Shown here one piece after another: positions 63,151 to 64,000 of a stretch of DNA of 64,000 nt (the first letter of the stretch is position 1; every line of letters starts with the position of its first letter). The stretch is from NCBI GenBank assembly GCA_900465675.1, contig UBJR01000002.1, positions 310,001 to 374,000 on the forward strand, in the 5' to 3' direction. The notes beneath the pieces are model-generated. The model was given only the letters and a program-made list of their open reading frames with translations. It was not told the origin of the DNA and made no database searches. Origin of the DNA: Hyphomicrobiales bacterium. Its GTDB lineage: Bacteria; Pseudomonadota; Alphaproteobacteria; Rhizobiales; Rhizobiaceae. A program made the position numbers and the translations under genes.

Positions 63151-64000
63151 ATGAGACGGGTTGTTGTCACAGGTCTGGGTATCGTTTCTTCCATCGGGAA
63201 TGACGCACAGGAAGTCACGGCGTCGCTGCGCGAAGCCAAGTCCGGCATTTCGTTTTCCAACGATTTTGCCGAGCATGGCTTCAAGTGCCAGGTTTGGGGT
63301 TCGCCCAAGATCGACGTGACTGAACTCGTCGATCGCCGCGCGGCTCGCTTCCTGTCGCAGGGCGGCATGTGGAACCACGTCGCCATGAAGCAGGCGATCG
63401 CCGATTCCGGCCTCGAAGACGCCGATATCGGTGGCAACGAGCGCACCGGCATCATCATGGGTTCGGGCGGCCCTTCCACCCGCACGCTCATCGAAGCGGC
63501 CGACATCACCATCAAGAACAACAGCCCGAAGCGCATCGGCCCGTTTGCCGTTCCGAAGGCGATGTCCTCGACGGCATCGGCGACGCTCGCCACCTGGTTC
63601 AAGATCCACGGCGTCAACTACTCGATCTCGTCGGCCTGCTCGACCTCGGCACATTGCATCGGCAATGCCGCAGAGATGATCCAGTGGGGCAAGCAGGACA
63701 TCATGTTCGCCGGCGGTCACGAAGACCTCGACTGGACGATGTCGAACCTCTTCGACGCCATGGGCGCGATGTCCTCCAAGTACAACGACACGCCGGATAC
63801 CGCTTCGCGTGCCTATGACGTCAGCCGTGACGGCTTCGTCATCGCCGGTGGCGCAGGCGTCCTGGTTCTCGAAGAACTCGAGCATGCCAAGGCCCGCGGC
63901 GCCAAGATCTACGCCGAAATCGTCGGCTACGGCGCGACTTCCGACGGCTACGACATGGTCGCTCCGTCGGGCGAAGGCGCGATCCGCTGCATGCGCCAGG
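63151..64000 (+). CDS. fabB: 3-oxoacyl-ACP synthase I FabB (partial)
   Basis: FabB elongates unsaturated acyl-ACPs together with FabA. The visible 283 codons start at ATG 63151 ([18 protein letters not shown]) with AGAGG upstream; the C-terminus lies past the window end. The nucleophile is in [16 protein letters not shown] near residue 163. [17 protein letters not shown] and [22 protein letters not shown] are typical. The second and third catalytic residues (two His) fall outside the window. Confidence 0.96.
   Translation, partial: MRRVVVTGLGIVSSIGNDAQEVTASLREAKSGISFSNDFAEHGFKCQVWGSPKIDVTELVDRRAARFLSQGGMWNHVAMKQAIADSGLEDADIGGNERTGIIMGSGGPSTRTLIEAADITIKNNSPKRIGPFAVPKAMSSTASATLATWFKIHGVNYSISSACSTSAHCIGNAAEMIQWGKQDIMFAGGHEDLDWTMSNLFDAMGAMSSKYNDTPDTASRAYDVSRDGFVIAGGAGVLVLEELEHAKARGAKIYAEIVGYGATSDGYDMVAPSGEGAIRCMRQ

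Noticed and set aside
62562-63617. A 351-codon minus-strand frame across fabA and fabB
   Set aside because: It runs antisense to two certain genes and has no family features.

Overview
The window is a gene-dense, roughly 60% GC stretch of what looks like a Rhizobiaceae chromosome, most likely Rhizobium. The main evidence is a eukaryote-type glutamine synthetase II gene divergent from a gstI-like inhibitor, an Irr regulator divergent from fabA-fabB, a complete C-P lyase operon, YejABEF, and the polA ... penicillin-binding protein-dnaK-dnaJ order known from rhizobia. I saw no insertion sequence, prophage, CRISPR array or rRNA. One tRNA gene, tRNA-Ser(GGA), is present. The genus call is inference from gene content, not from a database match.

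Layout. 1-2.7 kb: a Bmp/PnrA-type ABC importer (ATPase cut by the window edge, binding protein complete) and a small membrane protein. 2.97-5.2 kb: tRNA-Ser, a two-pore-helix-type potassium channel with a C-terminal zinc ribbon, and a DUF763 protein. 5.2-8.2 kb: glnII with a sigma-54 promoter, divergent gstI, and pncB. 8.3-15.6 kb: yejABEF plus a GhrA-type reductase and a small membrane protein, all on the minus strand. 15.7-22.4 kb: a YecD-like isochorismatase-fold protein, mepA, mgsA, glk, an MsbA-type exporter, dapB and gpmA.

22.4-35.9 kb is one metabolic unit for phosphonates: phnF (regulator), then phnGHIJKL, a hexapeptide acyltransferase, phnCDE1E2, a DUF1045 2H-phosphoesterase-like gene, phnM, phnN and a GrpB-family gene. 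A direct-repeat Pho box and two palindromes lie between phnF and phnG. A recognisable phnP is absent. The 2H-type protein is the obvious candidate to open the cyclic ribose phosphate in its place.

35.9-53.9 kb holds housekeeping genes: an ftsK motor gene without membrane segments, polA, a probable alpha-r7-type small RNA, a MarR regulator, a MHYT-PAS-GGDEF-EAL protein, an M20 peptidase, an SH3 protein with a hexapeptide repeat, a 59-residue small protein, a class A penicillin-binding protein, and dnaK-dnaJ behind an RpoH-like promoter.

53.9-59.7 kb is the most accessory-looking part. It has an AraC/SDR divergent pair, two XRE-type regulators, three small unknown proteins, and a SagB-type flavin dehydrogenase. 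A 30-codon gene for a basic peptide lies immediately upstream of the dehydrogenase, with a hairpin between the two. This looks like a minimal peptide-modification (RiPP-like) locus and is the best candidate for something undescribed.

59.8-64 kb: a YdcF-type envelope protein, a secreted EF-hand-like protein, a TRIC-type channel, irr, and fabA-fabB (fabB cut by the window end).
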